DNA from: Basidiobolus heterosporus B8920
Taxonomy: Eukaryota; Basidiobolomycota; Basidiobolomycetes; Basidiobolales; Basidiobolaceae
Length of the DNA: 12,997 bases
Reading direction: 5' to 3'
NCBI GenBank assembly: GCA_000697455.1
Contig: JNET01035177.1
Location: 1 to 12,997, forward strand
Part shown: in pieces, positions 1 through 8,902 of the stretch
Numbering within the stretch: position 1 is the stretch's first letter
Layout of the letters: every line of letters begins with the position of its first letter
The notes under the pieces: model-generated
Told to the model about the DNA's origin: nothing
The model's input: the letters and a program-made list of their open reading frames with translations, nothing else
Databases searched by the model: none
Translations under genes and position numbers: made by a program

Positions 1-946
1 GCATGAAGATATACCTGTTCTAGAAATGAAACTAAACGAAAACGCACAAAACGAGCAAAGAACTATCTGAAGTAAAGGGTATAGTGAATATAGCCAATGC
101 AGGTGGATTTTAAGCTAAAAAAATTGTTAACCAACAGTTAGAAATCATGTACTTCCGATGTTGGTAAAATGCTACTCACTTCACATCGTTTATACCAGTT
201 ATAAATCCAAGGAAGTGCTAATAATGGCCATACCCCAATGCCAAATATCATGTATACAGTAGGTAGTTCGATGGAGCCAAGAGGCAAGTGAGTAATTTTA
301 CCATCTAGCGTATTGAAGAAGGTTGCATAAAGCTTTCGGAATAAAGGGTTAATTTGAGAATGTGCTGTGTATATACATGAGTGAAAAAGTACCAAGAATT
401 TCACATCAAAAGAGCCGCAATTCAGAAATATCATGTTGTATGTGTCAGCCTTTGAAATCTCGAAGCTTATAGTCGGCTGACTAATATTAAAAGACTCTTG
501 CGGCTGGGTAAAATTGAAGCTCTTCCAATATATGGCAGATTCACCCCAATATACCTTCTCGAGCTCACAATAATTCCTATTAGTGGAAGTAACCGAATTT
601 ATCACCTGGTGTATCAAATGGTTAGATGCACTTGCTCTATCATGTAGAGACTACAGGTGGTATTCCCAGTAATACTTACTTTGGACCAGCGATTACTTTC
701 TACTACAACGAATCTAAGAAATGACCAATCCTGATTATTCTCTGGAATTCCAGTAAGCTTTCCGATAGTAAGATGACCTTGTCCATCCTTATCGAAAGCG
801 AATTGTGTCAATACATTTTGCTCTTGATTATTATCAAGAAAAACTCGGGATGGTGGAATAGTTATGGCTTGGCTTAAAGTAGCATATATTAACAGTAGTA
901 AGAGAATCGCTATTTTTTGTTTGTACAGATTCTCGCTCTTGCACAT
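1..946 (-). CDS. GPR107/108-type GOST seven-transmembrane protein, C-terminal part beyond window
   Basis: Partial gene; the 3' end runs off the left edge. Read as exons 946-680, 605-180 and 114-<1, with introns of 74 and 65 nt (donors GTAAGT and GTGAGT, both phase 0). The start is the ATG at 946, just before a signal peptide (residues 1-27, hydrophobic IAILLLLLIYATLSQA). The luminal domain follows, with QFAFDKDGQGHLTIG, like the 'F.F..dG.l.v' core of the GOST family. A short stretch (LPLGSIELPTVY) precedes the first membrane helix, matching the 'l.aGEIPLPklY' segment of GPR107. Exon 3 opens with LKIHLHWLY, matching 'vfKIHWLMA' of GPR107, then a second hydrophobic segment ending FISRTG (GPR107 has YISSQG). 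Family members sit in Golgi or endosomal membranes and act in trafficking. The matches are recalled from family knowledge, not searched. A weak donor-like GTATAT at 14 may start another intron. Confidence 0.8.
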
Positions 947-1538
947 GATATATTCCAGACGAAACAAGGAGAAACTACAAGATACTTTTAAATCTGCTCG
1001 AAACCAGCCAGTGTAGATAGAGGCTCACTTGTCTGAAAGGAAAAATGAAATTATCCGACTTGGTGGTCAACCGACCTTTCCACTCTAGATGATTACTGGC
1101 TATCAATGATGCATCTTTGGTGTCTTGTAGAAATTCAATCATCCAATAGTGCAGAACAAGCTGTCAAACTTCGAACAATTTGACCTTATTCTGCATGTAA
1201 CCAAACGTTTCTCGAAGTTACACAAGGATCATTCGTAGAAGAGAAATCAATTCATGGGAATGTACAAACGCATAATAACAAACGGATTTATTGTGTTTTT
1301 GCCTACAGTTGTTCACGGGATTAGCACATTACCAAAAGAAACGAATGGAGACGGGAAATAAATGACCATTGCGTATTTATGGCACATTCACCGCTCACCA
1401 TTTCTAAATTCAGAAATTAACCGAAATGACTTTACAATTTGTTGCAAAAAATGAGAAATGAAAGTCAACAATCAATCATTAAAAGATGCACCCAACGGAA
1501 ATTATGTGGGGATCGACTGGTGCCATGCTGTAGTAAAT
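947..1538. other. Intergenic region between NELF-A 3' end and GOST gene start
   Basis: About 590 nt with no supported gene. On the minus strand it should hold the 3' UTR of the NELF-A-like gene and the promoter and 5' UTR of the GOST gene. An AATAAA hexamer lies on the minus strand at 1292-1287, about 250 nt past the NELF-A stop, and could be its polyadenylation signal. A TTTAAAAG element about 40 nt before the GOST start is TATA-like. No tRNA, snRNA or repeat was recognised. The plus-strand open frame that enters this region from 1439 is the antisense of the last NELF-A exon. Confidence 0.5.
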
Positions 1539-3692
1539 TTAGGAATTCACGGTTTTCTTTCTACGGAGCTTGCGCCATTGCCCGTTGGATAGGTTCATTT
1601 CAAACACAATGTGTTCAAGAACTGTACGAGAGGTTCTGTTATCGAACTTCTGCTCTTCATTCATAACAATTTGATAGGTCTCTCCACTATGGTGAGGAGG
1701 CATGGTAACTAGAGGGGTTAGAGCCGCTAGTTAGCTTCCATTAGATCAAGGTTCTCGTCAGCATTCACGTTACCTGGCTTGCCACAAAGGAAGTCAATGA
1801 TTCGTTGACGATCATCTGGACTCAGAGCGTTAGTATTTTGAAGCACTGCGAGTTGGGTTTGCTGCAGCTCGGGGCTTATACTAGGTTCAGCTTGAGATGA
1901 TGGTGCTTCGGGTAGTGGGTTTGTTGAGTACGGAGATTCTGCAAGTGCAGGAGTACCTAGACACATGTAGCGTTTAGTACAAGAGTGCCGTATTACCTTC
2001 GCTACCAACTTACCAAGCGGGTTGTCTTCTTCGGGATCCTCAGCACCATTAAAGTTATATTGCTCTTCGGCTATAGACAGAATTCATTAACCACAAAGTA
2101 TTGTAACAATGTTCAATTATTAGCTTTCAAACCTCTTTCAGGAGGATCTACATAAGAAAGAATCGGTGTTAGACATGCACTATCGTATTATACATGAGTT
2201 GTCTTAGATGTGTATTTACCATCAGCAGCCTCATCTGAGACGGTAAGTGCGGCAGCTGCTGCTGCCTTAGCGGCCGCTCTTGCTTCACGAGCTTCTTCAT
2301 CCATTCTTCTTTTAGCGGCGCGTTTCTCTTCACGCTCCTTTTCTCTTTCTCGCTTCTTCTCTATCTCGGCCTGTTTCTTTTCTTCCGCTTCAGTCTTGCG
2401 CTTTAGACGTTTGAGTTCTTTTTCGTATGCTTCATCTATAAGAAGAGGCTTTAAGGATAGAGTTCGATTTGGCCTTCAACTATCGCATAAATTGATACCT
2501 TGTTGTCGTTTTAGCTTTGTTTCCTCCTGCTTCTTTATAATCGAGCTTCCTTCGTCCAAATCAAGAAGCTGTATTCTCTGTTGCCTCTGATAACCTCCTA
2601 CACTATTGCTGACAACGCCTAGATCAAACAAACTCAATCTAAATTTCCATCTTCATAAAGCATACATGTCTTTCGAACTTACCTTTACTAAATGCATTGG
2701 CAGGCCCCTTGTTGGGTTGTGATGAACGCAAGAAAGAATTTGTTGAGCTCTTGCGTCGATTGACAAATAGCGACGAAGCACCAGCTGGGGGAGGTCTAGA
2801 CATGCTTATGCCCGGTGCAGGCCCAGCTGGGGAAGGATTTGTAGTTGCGATAAAGGCCTTCAACTTGACTTGACGATTGGCGTGGATTGCATCTTGAGAA
2901 CCTTTAACTTTGAAGTGGGTTTTGGCAGTTTTTGACCCCTCGGTGACCTGTAATGACTTGACCACTTGACTATTGAGATATCCGAATTCTCTAGGATGGA
3001 ATCCAACTCCATATTTCTGTACTGTTCAACCTAAGTTTAGACAAGTGACGAAGAATATGGCGCCATCTATGAAGCATCTCTTACTACTCTTCATAAAGTA
3101 TTGTACTTACGTGAATCTTTCAAGCTAGCTAGTGGTTGAGAGCAACGCTCGACAAAAACTTGTGGCTCGAAGTTAAATTTACCGGACTCGATAAATCCTT
3201 GGAAAGTTTGAGCGATCAAACGTACCCATTCATCTGGATCTTCCACACCAAGAGTAATTAACTAAAAATAACCCAAAATAATTAATAGTCTAAACTTGCG
3301 ATAATTCTAACGCTCTCTCGACCCAACATCTTGACGATCCGTAGGAGGCTATTGACTTGAACTATTTAGGGAAGACGATAACATAGATGGTGCTCGCCTG
3401 GTTTGAGAATCGCGTTTGAATAACGCGACCCCTCCCTCAAATTAAAAAAAATCCTCATTCATACCTCTTCGATCTTGGTGCTCATCTCGGTCAGACTGCT
3501 TTTCTTGATCCCGATCAAGGTGAACAATACACCGAGTTTAATTTGAGTTTCGTATAAATTCCAACGCTCTTTAATATCATCCAAGGTGTCGTTCGTTAAT
3601 TCACCAGCTGCGATGGTTGGAGAGATCCAAGGATCGGTTAGTAACTGACTCAGCCATTCTTGCACACCTTCCGCTCTTTTTCGGTCAGTCAT
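1539..3692 (-). CDS. Homolog of negative elongation factor subunit A (NELF-A)
   Basis: Nine exons, read as 3692-3465, 3261-3111, 3021-2683, 2618-2499, 2435-2220, 2147-2133 (15-nt microexon), 2070-2014, 1956-1774 and 1708-1539; 492 residues (human NELF-A is about 530). The frame is open across all junctions. Residues 1-120 match the NELF-A N-terminal helical domain: WLSQLLTDPWISPTIA against WLHNKLGATDELWAPPSIA, then DPDEWV against DSDPWV. Exon 3 has FGYLNSQVVKSL, like CQYLNKNALTTL, then a Pro/Ala/Ser-rich linker. Exon 4 has RIQLLDLDEG, like GVKLLDISEL. Exon 5 is a Lys/Glu/Arg/Ala coiled coil (about 280-345). Exon 8 has QLAVLQNTNALSPDDR, like QMFAAQEMFKTANKVTRPEK. Exon 9 has HIVFEMNLSNGQWRKLRR, like DTVFEMNYATGQWTRFKK. 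NELF holds RNA polymerase II in the promoter-proximal paused state. The family call is strong; junction details, mainly the microexon, are less sure. Confidence 0.88.
3262..3464 (-). other. Unusually long first intron of the NELF-A-like gene
   Basis: This 203-nt intron is two to four times longer than every other intron in the window. Donor GTATGA; acceptor TTTTTAG. The protein alignment is continuous across it (MSTKIEE then LITLG, against ALMEIIQLASLD), so no coding exon seems to be missed. It contains a perfect six-base inverted repeat, CGCGTT/AACGCG with a five-base loop, at 3411-3427, and a pyrimidine-poor purine-rich patch near the donor. No snoRNA-like box pair was recognised. Confidence 0.6.
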
Positions 3693-3736
3693 TGGGAAGT
3701 ATTAGGTGGTTAAGAAAAACTATGAGAAACGTATGT

Positions 3737-3758
3737 AAATATATGTACACATATATTT
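3737..3758. repeat. Perfect AT-rich inverted repeat, 10-nt arms
   Basis: AAATATATGT, two bases (AC), then ACATATATTT, an exact reverse complement. It sits 45-66 nt before the NELF-A ATG and overlaps the likely core promoter. It could be a TATA-type element, a dimeric factor site or a 5' UTR hairpin. Confidence 0.6.
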
Positions 3759-3810
3759 CAAGTCGCGTTGTCTGACTTACTAAATACTCAGTATAGGTGT
3801 AGGCGGGTGC

Positions 3811-3819
3811 TCACGTGAC
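3811..3819 (-). promoter_or_regulatory. E-box TCACGTGAC upstream of the NELF-A-like gene
   Basis: TCACGTGAC contains the CACGTG core with flanks (RTCACGTGAY) favoured by bHLH factors of the Cbf1/USF/MITF type. It lies about 120 nt before the ATG of the NELF-A-like gene, a normal promoter position. A six-base core occurs by chance often, so binding is inference; the flanking match raises it somewhat. Confidence 0.4.
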
Positions 3820-4018
3820 CTGGCACCATGCTTACAATCAGGGAACAAATTTTCATCGGACTTTGAGGAAATGAAGATTATATTGGAGAGCGAAGAAATT
3901 TGATTAGAAGCTTTATTAAACCGGATCTAAATATGCATCATGGTATAAATATCGGATTTATCAAAGAAATGCAACAAAGGGGAAATGGGAAAAATGTGGC
4001 ACGCAAGAAAATAGCCAT

Positions 4019-5151
4019 CTAGTTTTTGGGGAGATTTTGGAAGATTCTGCTGAACACCATCAAACCCTTCGGAACAGTTGGATCAGTGGACAGATGTAGA
4101 TCAATCCAACCTTGAAGATTCTTGGCCAACTGTTTCTCTTCCAAATCAAGTGAGGACATACCCCGCTCTTCGTTGGCTAGGCGTAACTCCTCCGTTGAGA
4201 GATGGTTGATGCCCTCTTTAGATAGATAGCCATCGTCTTCCCTCAAATAATCGAGGTGCTTGGATAACCGACGCTCCAACATAAATCTAGGCCCGAAGTC
4301 TGCTAATCCCATGAAGCGGCAGTAAGCAGACAATTGGATCTGCTGGATTGCGCCCAATTGGAAATCACTTTGGAAGCGACGGCTTAGCTGATAAATGCCG
4401 TTAAGACTCTGGAAGTCTTCTTTGGTAAGCTAAAAGGAGGATTAGTTTCTGTTGGTGAGTGCTAGTATTTTATGGTATTCTACCGCATGATCTCCAGACT
4501 GGATGCTTTCCAACACACTTTCGACGATGGCCTGACGCTTTTCGTTGACTTTCTTGATTTTGTTTTCCTGACAATATCACATTAATAAAGCTAATCAGAA
4601 CATGGCTATCAGTCTTTTCAGTACCATCTGCTTCTCAGTGATGCAAGTAGAAGGGACCACGCTAGGTGCAAAGACCAGCACAAATGGAATGGCCTCTGGG
4701 AACAAGACCAACAAGAATGCAAAAGGAATAAGTTTCCGAGAATCAGTAAAAGCCCTAGAAATCTAAATACAAGAAGAGTAAAGTTACCACAAGGAAGTTA
4801 CTAGAAGTAGTCGACTTTGACATTTACCAGTTGAAATTCTCTTCTAGTCAGTTCTTGACCTGTGACTTGCTTCTTTTTTAATCCTTTAGCCACTTTCTTA
4901 TTTGCGAAGGTTTTCTTTATCCCATTCTTATAGAATGCAAACAACTCTTTGAAACGATCCATAGCTGTAGCATTCGCTTTGCCCCCCAGAGTAAAATCAA
5001 AGGAGTTAGCGATGCTAGTTGAGGAGACAACTGGTTTGGAAACCTCCGATTTTCTAACAGTTGCAGTGTCGATGACCGAGGCAGAGGCGGAGGAATGTTT
5101 GAAACGATGCAAACTAAAGCTTTCGAAGTTGAGTAAAATGAAATAAATCAT
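4019..5151 (-). CDS. LETM1-domain inner mitochondrial membrane protein (LETM1/LETMD1-like)
   Basis: Read as exons 5151-4828, 4762-4625, 4567-4484 and 4429-4019 (introns 65, 57 and 54 nt, all phase 0); 318 residues from the ATG at 5151. Residues 64-108 carry the family entry motif (MDRFKELF, then TGQELTRREFQL). Exon 2 has one membrane helix in the LETM1 style: LIPFAFLLVLFPEAIPFVLV followed by P-S-V-V-P-S-T-C (about 119-148). Exon 3 is a charged helix. Exon 4 has the matrix ribosome-binding-like domain: LSAYCRFMGL, then RRLSKHLDYLREDD, then LSTEELRLANEERGM. LETM1 proteins act in mitochondrial cation/proton exchange, osmoregulation and ribosome docking; which role applies here cannot be told. 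No EF-hand or long C-terminal coiled coil is present, so it is closer to the short LETMD1-like forms than to full LETM1. The N-terminus is doubtful: the 5151 start gives a weak targeting peptide, and 5178-5114 looks like an intron joining an upstream Arg-rich exon (5214-5179). Confidence 0.82.
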
Positions 5152-5897
5152 TGACTTTAAGCAAAGTTTAAACTGTACTTGGAATTGGCGACCACCACTC
5201 TGTTCACTGGCCTTCTAAGATAAGCATAATATTGTTGGTTGGATGTTTAAAACTGATACTTTCATAACACAACAAATACACTAGATACTGACAGTAGTTT
5301 CACGTTCCCATATTGACTTTTGGTAAGTGTCCTCAAAGGCAGCTGCGAACCGATACGATACATTATCCAGATAAGAGAGAGTGAGGAGTCTATGTGATGC
5401 AACCAAAATTTTGTACTTTAACTGCCATCAATCCATCCAACTGCGATGTCCCACAAAGCGCCTAAATTTGCCATAACTTAACACCAAAACTACGGATCAG
5501 ACATGATTGTATTGAAGATTTCAAATGTTTGCTTGCAAAAAATTCAAAAACCCAAGTATAGGTCAACTGGGTGTGGTACTTCAAGCTGCGGATTCCCTAT
5601 AATACATTATTTTATTGGATTTTTTTCATTTTTTAACGGGTAAATATTACAAATATTCAAGCATGGGAAAAGTGAAGGAGGTGGCTTGAGATGAGAAAGA
5701 AGAAGAGATGATAAAATTACATGGAGAGGGGTGGTACAATGACTCAGTAGTGTAAGGACCAAAAGATCGATTTACCACACCAACGAATGATTAAAGCTTT
5801 TCAAATAAACAAAAACACGGATAATGATTAAGTGATGGTCTATCCAGATTAAAGGCTGAGGACGTGTCTGGGTCTTGGTCTACTGAGAAGTGAATAC
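5152..5897. other. Intergenic region between LETM1-like and uridylyltransferase genes
   Basis: About 750 nt between two minus-strand genes. The part near 5160-5320 may hold 5' exon(s) of the LETM1-like gene: 5214-5179 is bounded by a TTAG acceptor and a GTACAG donor, and another minus-strand frame starting at an ATG near 5363 reads like a targeting peptide but does not join in phase. The part near 5600-5897 is probably the 3' UTR of the uridylyltransferase; an AATAAA hexamer lies on the minus strand at 5616-5611, within a T-rich (plus strand) tract. No RNA gene or repeat was recognised. Confidence 0.45.
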
Positions 5898-8369
5898 CTA
5901 GCTGTGTGCTGCTGGAGGCCCTCTGAGCGGTTCTTCCTCAGGTACGTAAACCTGACACAACCGCTCAAGGATGGTGCTGGTCCGAGTACCTCCGAGTATG
6001 TTGGCGGCTCTCATGAACTCTCCTCTGATTGTGTAGAGTGTGTTCTTGTTAACAGGACGTCCCAGGTTGTGTGTAATCTCAAAAGGATCCTCAATGCATA
6101 CCCAGTAGCGATCGTGTACATGTGAAATGCCTGATTCTCGTGTAGCCTAAATATCACGTTAGTTTCAGGCCTCAATGTCATGCAAATCTTCCTCTAAATC
6201 AATTACCTCTGCCGTCCACCCTTTCTCTTCTTTACTTAAGACTCGTCCGGTTCTCACACTGTGCAATTATAGATTGTTAGTTGGAGTTGAATCTAGGATC
6301 CCTCAGCATAAACATGCTCACCTGAGAACAGAGCCATAATACGAGAAATCACTAGCGTAGTAGCGGAAGAATTCATACAGCAACTCCCCAAGTGATTCCT
6401 TGTTCTCACTCTGCCAGTATTTCGGTAGATCTGTAATATTATCAAAGAAGTACGCATCGTAACCATCCACCAAGACGTCCTTCTTTTCTCCTTCCCATAT
6501 TTGCTGTAAGCAAGGTAGAACCCCTCGTTGTTGTAAAACAAAAATGATCATCAAAACGTATGCATACGAGCTAAGGGTTCCCAAGTACGGCTCGTTGATC
6601 TGTCTGCTTTTAGCCCAGTGCTTAACGACGGCAACGATCTCTTTTACCCGAGAGTCCACCTCGGCATACATCCGCAATAACCGTGTATTATACACAGCCA
6701 ATCGATTATTGAAACCAATATCGCAGTTCAGCGAGCTGATGGGATCTTTGAGCTTGATGATGGGGATACGCGTCCGTGTGAGAAGCATAACATTCTCCAT
6801 GCCTCTTTCTTTCAACACGCTACCCAATTGCTCGACGAACGCCACAGCAGTCAGCAAGGAATCCTCGGCCGTACACAAACAAAAGTCGACATCAGCATTT
6901 TTCAGCCCGAATCCATTAGCAGTTGAGCCGAATTGAAACAACTGGGCATCTGGGAAAAGCTCTTCGCAGATGCTATGAATGCGAAAGTAAAGTTGTTCCC
7001 TACGGCTTACTTCCTCCACTGATGGTGTTAATTGTAAAAAGAGCTCGGACGCTTGCTCGGTAAGAACCGATAAAAACCTACCTCTTGCTTTTATGTAGCG
7101 AGGGTCACTCTTATCCAACACTCGTTTTCCCTCGTACTGGCCAGCTCCCCTACTTGGATTAAAGGGTCGAGAAGTATAAGAACGTTCAGGTTTGGGCTGT
7201 TCTCCGAAACTGTTTCCACGATAAGATGCCTTTTTACTATAGCGATTCCCTTGAAAGTGGCCGTTGTCGTTTTTGACTTGATAGGATGTATTGAGATTTT
7301 GGGGTTCCTCGACAGATGACTTTTTGCTTTCCTGGTCTGGATAGACAGTTTCCCTCGTGTGAGAAACCTTTAGATCAGTAAAGTCAGCTATCAGTTGTTC
7401 AGCTTCCTGTGAAGCATTGGTGTTCAAGATTGGATTCGACATTTCCTCTGGTTTTAGTGGCTGCGGAGGGGTACTAGCTTCCTCCATTGTGTGTGAGCCA
7501 TCTTTGCACTTGCTAGTAGAGCTTTGCTCGATACCTTCTGCCTGGCGATTATTGAGTAATGGGCTCTGTCGGGAATTATCCGAATTAGTGCTTGCAGTGG
7601 GCCAGCCAAAGTTATCTGATGGCGGTGGGACCATGGGTAATGGGTAACCATTAGGTCCGATCAAGATAGGAACTGGAGGATATGGCATGTAGCCTCCATA
7701 ATGTGGCCACTCCGGAGGTTGAGTGCCACCATTCCAACCAAAAGGAATGGGATAGTACATAATTGGTGATGGGTGTGGAGGTTGTGATGGACTGTTTTGA
7801 GTTCCTGGCTGATTTGTAAAGTTTGCAGGCGTCGGGATATGCCCATTGGCAAACGTAGGTGACCCCTTTGAATCATTTGTATCTACTTTGGTCCACATCA
7901 TTGACATCATAGGCACAGGAGAAGCATTGGCCGGGAAATGTGGAGCCATAAGACCCCAGTTCTGAGGATGAGGGATAGGCGAGCTGGGAAAACCTTGTAC
8001 GCCCCAAGGCAAGTAGTGGGAGGCGTGTGAATCTTGTAGCGGGGGATTAGGGGAAGTGGGAACTGAATGTGGCGTCCTGTGTCCTTGTGACTCTGAAGAT
8101 TCGCTTTGCTGAATCCCATCCAGTGGCCTCGAGCTCTCCGGAACAACACCACCAAGGATCGTTTGGGACGTATTGGGGAAAGGTTGCTTCACTTGTTGTG
8201 GTAGTGGGGTGGTTGGGATAGAAGTAGCCAAAAGTGGAGTGGAAGGGAGTGATCGATCAGGACTTGGAGCATTCCCTCTGACAAAATTGCGTTCAAGCTT
8301 TTGTTTGGAGCACCCTTTTTGAGTAAAATGGTTTTGCGTAGGCAAACAACTCATGGTAGTTGTTGGCAT
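5898..8369 (-). CDS. Cid1/TUTase-family terminal nucleotidyltransferase, probable uridylyltransferase
   Basis: Exons 8369-6322, 6258-6207 and 6146-5898 (introns 63 and 60 nt), 782 residues. It adds nucleotides, probably U, to RNA 3' ends, which marks RNA for decay. Residues 1-365 are low-complexity, rich in Pro, Ser, Asn and Gln, with WG or GW at 122, 138, 211 and 255. Residues 370-420 are basic with Arg, Gly and Tyr, a likely RNA-binding tail. The catalytic core starts near 425. The nucleotidyltransferase signature is FGSTANGFGLKNADVDFCL at 480-498, with metal-binding Asp493 and Asp495, and the third Asp550 in LNCDIGF. The central domain includes YLGTLSSYAYVLMIIFVLQ. Exon 2 gives SVRTGRVLSKEEKGW, and exon 3 gives the PAP-associated motif IEDPFEITHNLGRPV and TLYTIRGEFMRAAN. 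His726 in FEITHN aligns with Cid1 His336, the UTP-selecting residue. There is no zinc knuckle. Adenylation cannot be excluded from sequence. Confidence 0.92.
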
Positions 8370-8802
8370 ATTTCTTGGCTATTGGGCAAAAAGATACAAG
8401 TAGGTAAGATCTAATAGATAAAAGCTTTGACCTGAACTACAACTCAAATAAAGGTCTTGTAGTCAAGTTAGGTTAATCAATAATAGAGTCCTATGGAAAA
8501 GAGGAAGAAGCGTGTAAGTACACGTCTGTCTCGCAAAAAGTCGGGAAGGCTTTTTGGGTTACTTTGGGGAGAAAGGTAAAGAAATAACGTCTATAGTAAA
8601 CTGCTCTTAGTGAGAATCAAGAGAGTGGAAGTGAAGCGAATGATAAAAAAGGCCCCCAAACTCAAAGTTTACAACGTCTCTACCCTAATTTGATAACACT
8701 CGTGGTTCAGGGGAGGGGAGGGTTAGCACCCCATAACAGACTGATCAGTGTTTGATCCAGTTTTTGTTTACTCTTATGTGAGAGACCAACTGATATGAAA
8801 TG

Positions 8803-8820
8803 AGGCGTAACAGGCGTAAC
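8803..8820. repeat. Two tandem copies of AGGCGTAAC
   Basis: The nine-base unit AGGCGTAAC occurs twice with no gap. It is short and could be chance slippage or a doubled factor site in the promoter region of the uridylyltransferase gene. Confidence 0.6.
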
Positions 8821-8902
8821 AAGCATACCAAGCACAATATGCACGCAGAATCTATAATTCCGGCACCAAATTAGTTTCAATAGGAATGAGGGTCCTAGTT
8901 TG

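Larger units (their letters stand above)
3693..4018. other. Intergenic region: NELF-A promoter and LETM1 3' UTR
   Basis: 326 nt with no gene, between two minus-strand genes. It holds a 22-nt AT-rich inverted repeat about 45 nt before the NELF-A start and a palindromic E-box; both are listed separately. The remainder near 3850-4018 is A-rich and probably the 3' UTR of the LETM1-like gene. Confidence 0.5.

Noticed and set aside
1439-1666. Plus-strand open frame of 75 residues
   Set aside because: Opposite strand to the final NELF-A exon, which has clear family similarity; no domain is visible in this frame.
1727-1773. Apparent C-terminus ending DENLDLMEAN of the NELF-A-like gene
   Set aside because: It lies in an intron with a GTAACG donor; splicing to 1708 gives the conserved C-terminal NELF-A motif instead.
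2210-2590. Plus-strand open frame of 126 residues, Ala/Ser/Phe-rich
   Set aside because: It is the antisense of exons 4-5 of the NELF-A-like gene; the Ser/Phe/Arg-rich composition is what a Lys/Glu/Ala coiled coil gives when read backwards. It opens with a non-ATG codon.
3465-3692. Idea that the delta-antigen-like (HDAg) similarity of NELF-A marks a viral insertion
   Set aside because: The similarity is a known property of the cellular NELF-A family; the gene is multi-exon and has host introns throughout.
5904-6125. Plus-strand open frame of 73 residues
   Set aside because: Antisense of the last uridylyltransferase exon, which encodes the conserved IEDPFEITHN motif.
6544-6936. Plus-strand open frame of 130 residues
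   Set aside because: It lies fully inside the catalytic domain of the minus-strand uridylyltransferase and shows no recognisable domain.
7417-8155. Several 65-82 residue frames on both strands inside the uridylyltransferase N-terminus
   Set aside because: Low-complexity Pro/Ser codons leave other frames open by chance; the main frame is continuous into the conserved catalytic core.
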